Shown one piece after another: positions 50,220 through 58,100 of a stretch of DNA of 64,000 nt (positions are counted from its first letter, which is position 1; every line of letters begins with the position of its first letter). The DNA is from Nitrospira sp. GTDB taxonomy: Bacteria; Nitrospirota; Nitrospiria; Nitrospirales; Nitrospiraceae. The position numbers and the translations under genes are program-made. The notes under the pieces are model-generated. The model ran no database searches. It had not been told where the DNA came from and saw only the letters and a program-made list of their open reading frames with translations. Location: the NCBI GenBank assembly GCA_024998595.1, contig JACOEK010000004.1, positions 496,001 through 560,000 on the forward strand. Reading direction: 5' to 3'.

Positions 50220-53200
50220 ATGCCTGAAGAGTCCATTCCCATTCAGCCGGTTGAGAATCCGATCCTCTGCTCTCCCTACAAGGAACCAGATCAACATTGG
50301 CTCTATGACACACGCACAGGCATTCCAAGCAAGATGCCTAAACGGCGTCCCGCAAGTTATTGGTTCAAGACTGAACGTACAGGCAGCACTCAGATGTCCC
50401 TGCTTGCTGAAGAGGAGCGTGATGATCTTCCTCTTGTGAATGCCTTACGAGAAGATGTGAAACGCTGGCATGAATCAGGCTGGGAGAATGCGTCAGAGAC
50501 AACCAAAAGGCTGTTGAGGCATTGGTGGCGTGAAGATCGAAGCCGGCGCTTGTTCTTCTGCCAGGTCGAGGCCGTTGAGACGATCATTTATCTGCAAGAA
50601 ATCCTCGCGCAAGGTAAGAAACCTCGTTGGACACCGAAGCTAGGGGTGGATGAATACCTCTCGCTCTGCAAGGGGAAGAATCCACGGCCAGATGAATGGC
50701 TGACGAAGATAGCCCAACATCCCAAATTGGTCGACATCCCGCATGAGCCAGGTTTGAGGCCGATCCCTCGTTACGCCGCCAAGATGGCGACGGGGAGTGG
50801 CAAGACCGTGGTGATGGCTATGTTGATCTCTTGGGCTTTCTGCAATCGTGGTACTAAGCCTGGAGATCCTCGTTTCCCTCGCCGCGCATTGGTGGTGTGT
50901 CCCAACCTCACTATCAAAGAACGCCTCTCAGTGCTCTATCCCGGTGATCCCAACAACTATTATGAACAGTTTGATTTGGTGCCGAGTTCACTCCGGCCAG
51001 AACTAGCGAAGGGCAAGGTGCTGGTTACAAACTGGCATTGGTTCAGCCCAGAGTCGGAAGTGATTAAAGTTGGCGGCGTCACGGTGGGAAAACTGGGTGC
51101 CGAAACAGCAGAGGCATTTGCCAAAACCAGACTGGAAGATTTGTGGGATCCAGAACCCTTGATGGTACTGAATGACGAAGGGCATCACGCCTATCGCCCC
51201 GCGCCGGTTGGTGAGGATGAGAAACTCACGGCGGAAGAGAAGGCCGATCGTGAAGAAGCCACTGTCTGGGTTTCAGGATTGGATAAGATCAATTCAGCCT
51301 GCGGCATTTCTGTCTGTGTAGATCTGTCTGCTACTCCATTCTATATACATGGCAGTGGTTATCCGGAGGGCTCGCCGTTTCCATGGATTGTCAGCGATTT
51401 TAGCTTAGTCGACGCTATTGAAAGTGGCATCACGAAGATTCCCCGTCTCCCGGCCATTGATAACACCGGCCGGCCAGACCCGAAATATTTCAAGCTTTGG
51501 GAACACATTACGCGTGACCTGCGACCGGGGGAGAAATTGAACGGCGGCAAGCCTAAGCCTGAGGTCGTCTACCGCAAGGCGGAGGATGCGTTACTCACAC
51601 TGGCAGGTGAGTGGAAACAGCGCTTTGAACAATTGCAGGCTTCGGCACCCGGCCAAGATCGTACGCCACCAGTCATGATTATCGTCTGTGACAACACCGA
51701 CATTGCTGAGCATTTTCACCGGATGATTTCCGGTGAAGAGATGATCCAGGCGGATGTGCCAGAAGAAGATGATGATGACGACGATGCGCCGAAACAAAAG
51801 AAGAAGCCAAAGCCACAGAAGCGTTACCAAAATGGGATTGCTGGTTTTCAGGAGCTGTGGAATCGGAAAGGTGAGGAGGTTACGCTACGCATAGATTCAG
51901 ACCTCTTGAGCGCCGCTGAAAGTGCAGACCCCAAAGCCACCCGTAAAGAAGCTGCTGAAGAACTCAGGAAGATCGTTTCGACTGTTGGACGTCCTGGTGA
52001 GCCCGGTGAACGGATTCGCTGTGTCGTGAGTGTGAATATGCTGAGTGAGGGCTGGGACGCGAACAATGTGACGCACATCCTAGGACTCCGAGCATTTCAT
52101 AGTCAGTTGCTCTGCGAGCAAGTAGTTGGACGTGGATTGCGTCGGATGGATTACACACCTGACCCGACGACAGGATTGCTGACGGCTGAATATGTAGACA
52201 TTTTTGGCGTGCCGTTCTCGTTGATTCCGTTTAAAGGGCGTGATCCGAAGAAGGGGGCGCCGCCAGAAGACCGGCCTAAGCACGAGGTTATGGCTCTGCC
52301 AGAGCGAAAAGGTTTCGAGATCCGCTTCCCTATCGTTGAAGGCTACGTGGTGGACCTAAAACGCAACCTGATCCGTTGCGATGTGGATCAAGTTGAGCGA
52401 ACGGCTCTGGATCCCTGGAGCGTACCTATTGCAGCTTTCGTTCGTCCGCAAGTGGGTTATCAAGTCGGCCATCCCAGCTCTCACCGTGGCTTCGGTTTCG
52501 AGGAGGTGAACCGGCAGGAGTATTACGACTCGGTTCATCCTCAAACCATCACGTTCGAAATGGCACGAGAAATCGTACGAATCCTTACAGAGGCTGCCCA
52601 TCCTGGGAAAGAACGATTGAAGACTCAGAGCCGAGGAGCGTTATTCCCCCAGGTGCTGAAAGTAGTGCAGGAGTACATTGCCACTCGCGTAGATTTTGGT
52701 GGTTGCCATCCTTGCGAAGTGGGCCTGCAAACTTATACCCAGCGAATTATTGGCTTGCTCGTTGCCGCCATTGTTCCCGATGACGAGCAGGGAGAAGCTC
52801 CGTTACTCCCTCGACTGAATAGGTACAAACCAGTTGGGAGCACTGAGAAGGTGCATTTCAAGACTGTGAAACCTGTGCAGGCAACGGAAGTGAGTCACCT
52901 CAATTATGTAGCCTGCGATACAAACTCATGGGAACAGGCCGCTACGTTTCAACTGGAAAGATTAGCCAAGAATGATGGAGTGCTTTGTTATGCCCGCAAC
53001 GATCATATGGAGTTCAACATTCCATATGAACTATACGGGTATCCTCATGTATATGAGCCTGATTTCTTAGTACGTTTGAAGAATTCACTGACCGTCATAT
53101 TAGAGATTAAGGGGAGGCCACACGAGGAGACGGATGCCAAGCATCAAGCGGCTCGCCGCTGGGTTGCAGCCGTCAACCGCTGGGGTCGATTAGGCGAATG

Positions 53201-53408
53201 GGATTTTCTTGTATGCTGGGAACCCCAGCGACTTCCCGAGGCGTTCGCAGGACTACTGGCTGCCCGAAAAGATCGAATACGAGCCGTAGCTAGTGAGTTG
53301 CATCGTAAGGCTGAAGCAGAGTTGGAGCGTTTGCGATCGGCTGGGTGGACCCAATCTGATTTTGCAAGAGCTTTGCGGGAACTTTTAGAAGGTGAGACGT
53401 CGCACTAA
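50220..53408 (+). CDS. Type III-like restriction subunit: helicase plus PD-(D/E)xK nuclease
   Basis: This 1062-residue protein has a superfamily II helicase core: P-loop ATGSGKT (residues 190-196), DEGH box at 319-322, SATPF motif III, and motif V/VI region VNMLSEGWDANNVTHILGLR with QVVGRGLRR. Near residue 520 there is a highly charged linker, six Asp followed by KQKKKPKPQKR. The C-terminus holds a nuclease motif PDF (Asp948) with EIK (Glu962-Lys964). This matches the Res subunit of type III systems in organisation. It resembles large restriction proteins of a family I recall as BPTD_3080, not checked. The stop is 2 nt from the PIN gene. Confidence 0.9.
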   Translation: MPEESIPIQPVENPILCSPYKEPDQHWLYDTRTGIPSKMPKRRPASYWFKTERTGSTQMSLLAEEERDDLPLVNALREDVKRWHESGWENASETTKRLLRHWWREDRSRRLFFCQVEAVETIIYLQEILAQGKKPRWTPKLGVDEYLSLCKGKNPRPDEWLTKIAQHPKLVDIPHEPGLRPIPRYAAKMATGSGKTVVMAMLISWAFCNRGTKPGDPRFPRRALVVCPNLTIKERLSVLYPGDPNNYYEQFDLVPSSLRPELAKGKVLVTNWHWFSPESEVIKVGGVTVGKLGAETAEAFAKTRLEDLWDPEPLMVLNDEGHHAYRPAPVGEDEKLTAEEKADREEATVWVSGLDKINSACGISVCVDLSATPFYIHGSGYPEGSPFPWIVSDFSLVDAIESGITKIPRLPAIDNTGRPDPKYFKLWEHITRDLRPGEKLNGGKPKPEVVYRKAEDALLTLAGEWKQRFEQLQASAPGQDRTPPVMIIVCDNTDIAEHFHRMISGEEMIQADVPEEDDDDDDAPKQKKKPKPQKRYQNGIAGFQELWNRKGEEVTLRIDSDLLSAAESADPKATRKEAAEELRKIVSTVGRPGEPGERIRCVVSVNMLSEGWDANNVTHILGLRAFHSQLLCEQVVGRGLRRMDYTPDPTTGLLTAEYVDIFGVPFSLIPFKGRDPKKGAPPEDRPKHEVMALPERKGFEIRFPIVEGYVVDLKRNLIRCDVDQVERTALDPWSVPIAAFVRPQVGYQVGHPSSHRGFGFEEVNRQEYYDSVHPQTITFEMAREIVRILTEAAHPGKERLKTQSRGALFPQVLKVVQEYIATRVDFGGCHPCEVGLQTYTQRIIGLLVAAIVPDDEQGEAPLLPRLNRYKPVGSTEKVHFKTVKPVQATEVSHLNYVACDTNSWEQAATFQLERLAKNDGVLCYARNDHMEFNIPYELYGYPHVYEPDFLVRLKNSLTVILEIKGRPHEETDAKHQAARRWVAAVNRWGRLGEWDFLVCWEPQRLPEAFAGLLAARKDRIRAVASELHRKAEAELERLRSAGWTQSDFARALRELLEGETSH

Positions 53409-53410
53409 TC

Positions 53411-53857
53411 ATGCAAACACCGGTCTACCGTGTTGTATTAGACACGAATCAGATGATCGCGGCTGGTACCAGGTGGTTAGAGGGCGAGCAACCTCAATCG
53501 GGCGATAACACTTGCCGTCGCTTGCTAATCCGTGTGGCGCAGTCTCACTGCGGTCTCTATTGCGGAAAGATTATTGGCGAATATCTTGAGAAGCTTGTGG
53601 ACCGAAATCATCCGCACGAGCGAGCGTTGAAGATGATCGCATATGTAATGGGGGCATTCACAAAGGTTCCTATCGTGACTGCATCTGCCCCAGTGCAGCC
53701 ATCTGATCCAGACGATGAAGTCTTTCTCCTTTGTGCCTTGGATGGCCAAGCGCACTACCTTGTCTCGGAAGACAGGTCATTGTTGGCTCTGAAAGAAAGC
53801 TACGCCCAACCAATCATTGGGGGGAGCGAAGAGGTAGCACAAGTGTTGGGGGTCTGA
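53411..53857 (+). CDS. PIN-domain ribonuclease
   Basis: This 148-residue protein is a PIN domain. It has VLDTNQ with Asp11, GEYLEKLV containing the second acidic residue, DPDDEVFLLCALDG, and the final HYLVSEDRSLLAL with the fourth acidic cluster. The residues needed for a metal-dependent nuclease are all present. No small antitoxin gene is adjacent on either side, unlike VapC pairs. The 2-nt gap to the restriction subunit shows that it is co-transcribed with the R-M genes, so an effector or tRNA/RNA-cleaving back-up function is plausible. That is inference. Confidence 0.85.
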   Translation: MQTPVYRVVLDTNQMIAAGTRWLEGEQPQSGDNTCRRLLIRVAQSHCGLYCGKIIGEYLEKLVDRNHPHERALKMIAYVMGAFTKVPIVTASAPVQPSDPDDEVFLLCALDGQAHYLVSEDRSLLALKESYAQPIIGGSEEVAQVLGV

Positions 53858-53981
53858 GCGCATTTCGACAATACGCCTGTGATGCCCCCTCAGGCCTTAC
53901 CTGTGGACACGCGTTTCCTGCATCAGCCAGAGTTTTAATGACACCTGTTCATAACACTCAACCAGCACAAGTGAGGAATAT

Positions 53982-54974
53982 ATGCGTCCAGCGAATGCCT
54001 TTGTATTAAGGCAATCTCCCGGCGGAATTCGGGCGCTCGAGGTTATATCGCTACCTAATAACGTCATTGTTAACGGTTGGTCGGACGCCAGAGAGCTGAT
54101 TTCAGAGAAAGACTATTCCAAGTTTCGCGAGATCATCAGCGAAAGTTGTTACCCAGGAGAAAAAAGCCTTAGAAAGTCTGGGTATGGTGCGAGCACAATG
54201 TGGCGATTCCTCAATGAAATGCGCCTCGGCGATTGGGTTGTTGTTCCCGATAGAAATGGGACTTTTTATCTCGCCGAAATTTCGGGCGAACCATTTTATG
54301 ATGATACCCAGGAAGCTCATAAAACGGACAGCTGTTACCGCAGGCAGGTCAAGTGGTTGAACGATAAAAAACCAATTCGTCGAGACTATGCTCGCTCGGG
54401 TTTGATTTCGCGCATGAAGACTCAGCAAACGTCGGCTTATGCGCAGGATTTGATTGATGAGATTGTCGAGGCTTTACAGCTTGCGTCAAAGACTGAGGAA
54501 GTCAACCCAGAAAACTTGTTTGAAAAAGAGTTGCGACAAAAAATGAGCCAAGCCGTGCTCAAAGAAATCCATTCAGGATACATGGATGAAAGGAGGTTTG
54601 AGCGACTTGTTCAGACATTATTGAGGGCGATCGGTGCATCGCGTGCCGAGATAGTGCCAAGGTTGCATGATAAGGGCGTCGATATCCTTACGGAGTTCCC
54701 GCTCGGCCCCATGCAAATTCGTGTCGGCGTACAAGTTAAATGGCATCAGGGCCAGACGACCAAAGAGTATATCGATCAACTTGCTGGCGGATTAGAGGCG
54801 GAGAATCTGACCGTGGGATGGTTAATATCGTCGGGTAACTTTGCGGAGGATTGCCAAGCGTTATCGGAAAAGCTCTTTCAGGAGAAGGGACTGCAGATAA
54901 ACCTGATGGACGGTGAACAAATAGCCACAACCATCATCGATAATGGCCTTCAGACTTTTCTCACAAAAGTATAG
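53982..54974 (+). CDS. Mrr-type restriction endonuclease with N-terminal PUA/EVE-like domain
   Basis: This 330-residue protein has a C-terminal Mrr-type nuclease domain (about 205-325) with catalytic Asp234 in KGVDIL and the Gln-x-Lys variant VQVKWHQ (Gln251-Lys253) that is typical of Mrr. The N-terminal ~140 residues, including MWRFLNEMRLGDWVVVPDRNG and YLAEISGEPFYD, look like a PUA/EVE-like domain that reads modified bases. Mrr-family enzymes often cut methylated DNA. It follows the PIN gene by 124 nt, with GTGAGGAATAT before the ATG. The codons are visibly more A/T-rich than those of flanking genes. The reader-domain call is tentative. Confidence 0.85.
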   Translation: MRPANAFVLRQSPGGIRALEVISLPNNVIVNGWSDARELISEKDYSKFREIISESCYPGEKSLRKSGYGASTMWRFLNEMRLGDWVVVPDRNGTFYLAEISGEPFYDDTQEAHKTDSCYRRQVKWLNDKKPIRRDYARSGLISRMKTQQTSAYAQDLIDEIVEALQLASKTEEVNPENLFEKELRQKMSQAVLKEIHSGYMDERRFERLVQTLLRAIGASRAEIVPRLHDKGVDILTEFPLGPMQIRVGVQVKWHQGQTTKEYIDQLAGGLEAENLTVGWLISSGNFAEDCQALSEKLFQEKGLQINLMDGEQIATTIIDNGLQTFLTKV

Positions 54975-55159
54975 GCAGGCAAATTTTCATTGATACGCAG
55001 GGTTCCGGCATTCACAAAGCGCATCTGTTGTAGAAGTAGATTGGCATGAAGCTAGCCCGCAGTTAACGTTGCAATGGCATTGGCCTCAGCGTTAGTGAGG
55101 GGAAAGCAGCGATCTCCCGGTCGTGCGTGATGAATTGATCAAGAGAAGGGAACCCAGAC
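54975..55159. other. Gap after Mrr gene, no feature recognised
   Basis: This stretch of about 185 nt holds no reading frame of note, no terminator and no recognisable attachment site. A GAGAAGGGAACCCAGAC sequence at its right end serves as the likely ribosome binding region of the next small gene. Confidence 0.5.
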
Positions 55160-55372
55160 ATGGCACAAGGGCGACCGAGTAAATGGGCAAGTGTCAACAT
55201 CAAGCAAACCATCTGGCTCGACAAGACTGGCATCTCTATTGTGGTATGGGACAAGGGGAAGACAAAGCGCCAAGGCACGCTTGTGGTCTCGATCGGTGGT
55301 CTTCGTTGGTATCCTTACAAGGGCAAGAAACCATCACAACTTATCAAGTGGAACAAGCTGAACGCTGATTAA
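55160..55372 (+). CDS. Small hypothetical protein
   Basis: This 70-residue basic protein (KWASVNIKQTIWLDKTGISIVV, then LRWYPYKGKKPSQLIKWNKL) shows no family I know. Its alternation of hydrophobic and basic residues suggests a small beta-rich fold. GAAGGGAACCC precedes the ATG and the frame is free of stops for 213 nt. It lies at the right edge of the defence island. Its short length lowers confidence that it is a real gene. Confidence 0.5.
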   Translation: MAQGRPSKWASVNIKQTIWLDKTGISIVVWDKGKTKRQGTLVVSIGGLRWYPYKGKKPSQLIKWNKLNAD

Positions 55373-55455
55373 AGGAGTTAGGGGCACCTCACTCCCGTTC
55401 CACTCCTCTTACCTGGAACGCACGTACATCCTATTGATCGAGGAGAGAGGTCACC

Positions 55456-55560
55456 ATGAAGTCTTTTCCGATGGTCATCTTAGGCGGCGGCGTGGTGGCC
55501 GGGTATGCGGCGAAGGAATTGGTGTCGCAAGGCGGGGCCAAGTGCAGGTCGCAATCCTGA
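55456..55560 (+). pseudogene. Decayed N-terminus of an FAD/NAD-dependent oxidoreductase
   Basis: From ATG 55456, with GAGGAGAGAGG upstream, the frame gives 34 residues starting MKSFPMVILGGGVVAGYAAK, the Rossmann nucleotide-binding start (GGGVVAGYAA) of pyridine-nucleotide-disulfide oxidoreductases. It then stops at 55558. In another frame just after, GQVQVAIL resembles the next strand of such enzymes, so a frameshift near 55540 is likely. No further conserved domain is visible in any frame before the DUF1232 gene, so the rest appears lost. Confidence 0.5.
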
Positions 55561-55927
55561 GATTGACGAAGACACTTCTGTAACGCTCACCCAATCGACG
55601 GCGGCCTCCGGCCCACGAAGAAGCTGATCAGACAGGCCACGAGAACATCAAAAGCACCACGTAGGATAGCGCCGTCGTGGTGCGTGGGAGCGAAAGAGGG
55701 TCAGGTCTTGCAATCAAGCATTCTGGCCGGACGGGAATCTATCCTTCCCGTGCGCCCCACACCTCGGGCCTTCGGTTTATTCACCCGCCAGTCCGGAATT
55801 TCCGTCCCCACCACTGATGATTTGTTCCTGTGCTTTGCCCTTTGCCCAAATTGATCCTTCGCGAACTGCCTGTTATCCTCAATCGTGATTGTATAGCGGG
55901 TCGGTGCTCACCCTCAGGGAGGACGAC
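55561..55927. other. Non-coding stretch at right edge of the island
   Basis: These ~365 nt follow the oxidoreductase fragment. A minus-strand frame of about 60 codons (ending in CKT near 55709) is open but lacks a plausible start codon. No inverted repeats or target duplications that would mark an insertion element were seen. Confidence 0.4.
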
Positions 55928-56326
55928 ATGAAGCTGATGACACCGGGGATGGTGCTGAAGGCGTTGACCATGTTTCAAGGGTTCACACAGACGGCGGCAG
56001 GGTATCTCAAGGACAAAGACCGGCTTCGGTATCTGCTAGCCGCGGCCCTCTCGATTGCGCAGGGCCGTGGTGGCAAGCTGTTGGACGACCTTCTGTTACT
56101 GGTGCGGCTGGTGAAGGCGTCGGTGAGCGGGGCCTATACAGGCTTCTCGGTCCAGAAGCTGGTGACCATTGTCGCGGCGATTCTGTACCTCATTAGCCCG
56201 CTTGATGTGATCCCGGACTTCATTCCCGTGGCCGGCTATGCGGATGATGCGGCGGTGATCGCCTGGGTGTTGAACAGCCTTGCCGAAGAACTGAAGGGCT
56301 TTAAGAGTTGGGAACAGGGGGCGTGA
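55928..56326 (+). CDS. DUF1232 (YkvA-like) membrane protein
   Basis: This 132-residue protein has a C-terminal DUF1232 domain with the characteristic YLISPLDVIPDFIPVAGYADDAAVIAWVL (residues about 84-112), which holds one or two hydrophobic helices. The N-terminal half is helical and amphipathic. ATG 55928 is preceded by AGGGAGGACGAC; the frame extends 39 nt upstream. DUF1232 proteins are found next to diverse envelope and stress genes and have no established function. Confidence 0.85.
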   Translation: MKLMTPGMVLKALTMFQGFTQTAAGYLKDKDRLRYLLAAALSIAQGRGGKLLDDLLLLVRLVKASVSGAYTGFSVQKLVTIVAAILYLISPLDVIPDFIPVAGYADDAAVIAWVLNSLAEELKGFKSWEQGA

Positions 56327-56420
56327 CCGGGAAAGGTCCTGCGACGCCAGTAGGCTTTCACACGAAGTTCCCTGGTACAATGCCGACCCTCACGAAGATG
56401 TGATCAAGGAAAGGCCTGCG

Positions 56421-57836
56421 ATGTCGAAGCCCTCACAATCGAATGCCGTGCTGGTGGCGATCCGCACCCCCCGGGTGACTGCGGAGGAACTGGACAGTTC
56501 GCTCCAAGAGCTCACCCGTCTGGTGAAGACCCTCGGGTACCACGTCGTGGGCCGCGTGACGCAAAAGCGGAGTTCCGATAAATACGCGGCGGTTCTGGGG
56601 CAGGGCAAACTTTCTGAACTGGCGCAGTGGACCGGTGGGTCCGGAAAAATCGAGGCGGCGTTTGCACGGCCGAAGCACAAAGCGGCATCGCAACACGAGG
56701 GGGAGGCTGAGGACGTCGAGGACGAATCAGACGAGGACGAATCGGATGACCGCATCGAGGCTGCTCCAGGACCCCGCGAACCGGCGCAGATCGTCATCGT
56801 GGACTGTGATCTGTCGCCGTCCCAATTGAAAAACCTGGAACGTGCCGCCGGCGTGCCGGTGCTTGATCGGACCGGGGTCATCATTGAGATTTTCAGCCGG
56901 CATGCGCGGACCAGAGCGGCCCGGCTGCAGGTGGAGATCGCGCGGCTCAACTACCTCGCGCCCCGGTTACGGGAAACCGGCGGCGGCAGCGAGCGGCAAG
57001 GCGGGGGAGTCGGCGGCAAAGGAGCCGGAGAGACGAGTCTGGAACTCGATAAGCGCCGAATCCGCGATCGCCTGAAAGAACTCCGGACGGAACTGGCGGC
57101 GATCGGGGACGAGCACCAGACGCGGCGCGCGCGACGGGAACACGAATTGACGGTCGCGCTCGTCGGGTACACCAATGCCGGGAAATCCTCGCTCATGCGG
57201 GCGATGACGGGTAGCGAGGTGCTGGTGGCCGACAAGCTGTTCGCCACGCTCGATACCACGATCCGGCCCCTGTATCCTGAAACGCGTCCCAAAGTGCTTC
57301 TCTCCGATACGGTGGGATTCATCAAAAAGCTGCCGCATGACCTGGTGGCGTCGTTCAAGTCGACCCTGGATGAAGCGGCCTCCGCCTCGCTCTTGCTGTT
57401 TGTCGTCGATGCTTCAGATCCTTCTTTTCGATCTCAACTCGAGGTGACGCGGAAGGTGTTAGCCGAAGTCGGCGCTACGGAGGTTCCCAGCCTGTTGGTG
57501 TTGAATAAACGGGATCGTCTCGGGCCGGACGAGCTCGCGGCACTGAAGGCCGAATATCCCGACGCGGTCTTGCTGTCCACGAGAAACAAGGAGGACCTGC
57601 AGGCGCTCCGTGAGCGGATCATGGGGTACTTCGAGAGCGATATGACCGACGAGGAGTTGCGGATCCCGTTTACGGCTCAAGGGGTCGTGGCAGAGATCCG
57701 CGCCAAGATGCGTATCCTGTCCGAAGAATACGATGCCGAGGGACTCACGATACGGGTGCGCTCGACCCCAGAGAACCTGGCTGCCATCAAGAAGAAGCTC
57801 GCGCGAAGCGGTGTTGCGGAGACCAGGAAGCCGTGA
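56421..57836 (+). CDS. hflX: GTPase HflX
   Basis: This 471-residue GTPase binds ribosomes and helps rescue stalled 70S particles. The G1 motif is VGYTNAGKSSLM, G3 LSDTVGF, G4 LNKRD and G5 STRN. The N-terminal HflX domain (SSDKYAAVLGQGKLSELAQW) and the Gly-rich linker (GGGSERQGGGVGGKGAGETSLE) precede the G domain, as usual. An odd acidic insertion (EGEAEDVEDESDEDESDDRIEAA) interrupts the N-terminal domain between the glutamine-rich loop and the VDCDLSPSQLKNLE segment. ATG 56421 is preferred over the upstream GTG 56400. A rho-independent terminator lies about 180 nt downstream. Confidence 0.93.
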   Translation: MSKPSQSNAVLVAIRTPRVTAEELDSSLQELTRLVKTLGYHVVGRVTQKRSSDKYAAVLGQGKLSELAQWTGGSGKIEAAFARPKHKAASQHEGEAEDVEDESDEDESDDRIEAAPGPREPAQIVIVDCDLSPSQLKNLERAAGVPVLDRTGVIIEIFSRHARTRAARLQVEIARLNYLAPRLRETGGGSERQGGGVGGKGAGETSLELDKRRIRDRLKELRTELAAIGDEHQTRRARREHELTVALVGYTNAGKSSLMRAMTGSEVLVADKLFATLDTTIRPLYPETRPKVLLSDTVGFIKKLPHDLVASFKSTLDEAASASLLLFVVDASDPSFRSQLEVTRKVLAEVGATEVPSLLVLNKRDRLGPDELAALKAEYPDAVLLSTRNKEDLQALRERIMGYFESDMTDEELRIPFTAQGVVAEIRAKMRILSEEYDAEGLTIRVRSTPENLAAIKKKLARSGVAETRKP

Positions 57837-58013
57837 GGAGGCTGTCTCGGTCTGAGCGAACCCAAGAGTGCCGGTGAATTTCTAGGGATTTTCCTAACTC
57901 TCATAGTGATGGCGATGCGATAAGGTGAACTCATGAAGAATTTGCAATGGAAATATTAGGCACGCATGACGGAAACGTTATGAACGCATAATATAAAAAT
58001 TGTAAATTCTGGG
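57837..58013 (+). other. Non-coding region with palindrome before the hflX-side terminator
   Basis: About 175 nt separate the hflX stop from the terminator hairpin, an unusually long 3' region. It contains TAGGGATTTTCCTA (57883-57896), a palindrome with TAGG and CCTA arms that resembles LuxR/NarL-family (RcsB-like) binding boxes. It also has AT-rich segments, including TAATATAAAAATTG. A small RNA starting in here and ending at the terminator is possible but not shown. Confidence 0.35.
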
Positions 58014-58049
58014 AGCTCCGTCTTCGAAAGAGGACGGAGCTTTTTTTTT
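58014..58049 (+). terminator. Rho-independent terminator downstream of hflX
   Basis: AGCTCCGTC (58014-58022) pairs perfectly with GACGGAGCT (58033-58041) around a 10-nt loop (TTCGAAAGAG), followed by an uninterrupted run of T (58041-58049). It is oriented for the + strand, so it ends hflX or a short transcript between. It is the clearest intrinsic terminator in the window. Confidence 0.9.
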
Positions 58050-58100
58050 GGCCTTTATCCTGGATGATCTGACCGGATAGGCGACGCGGTCGTTCTCCAA

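Noticed and set aside
48798-50297. 499-codon minus-strand frame opposite the methyltransferase C-terminus
   Set aside because: It spans the end of one gene and the start of the next on the other strand and has no recognisable motif; taken as a shadow frame.
55709-55904. Minus-strand frame reading TIEDNRQFAKDQFGQRAK then PDWRVNKPKARG, about 60 codons
   Set aside because: It looks protein-like, but there is no ATG, GTG or TTG start with a ribosome binding site; only ATT or ATC codons are available. Listed only as part of the non-coding stretch.
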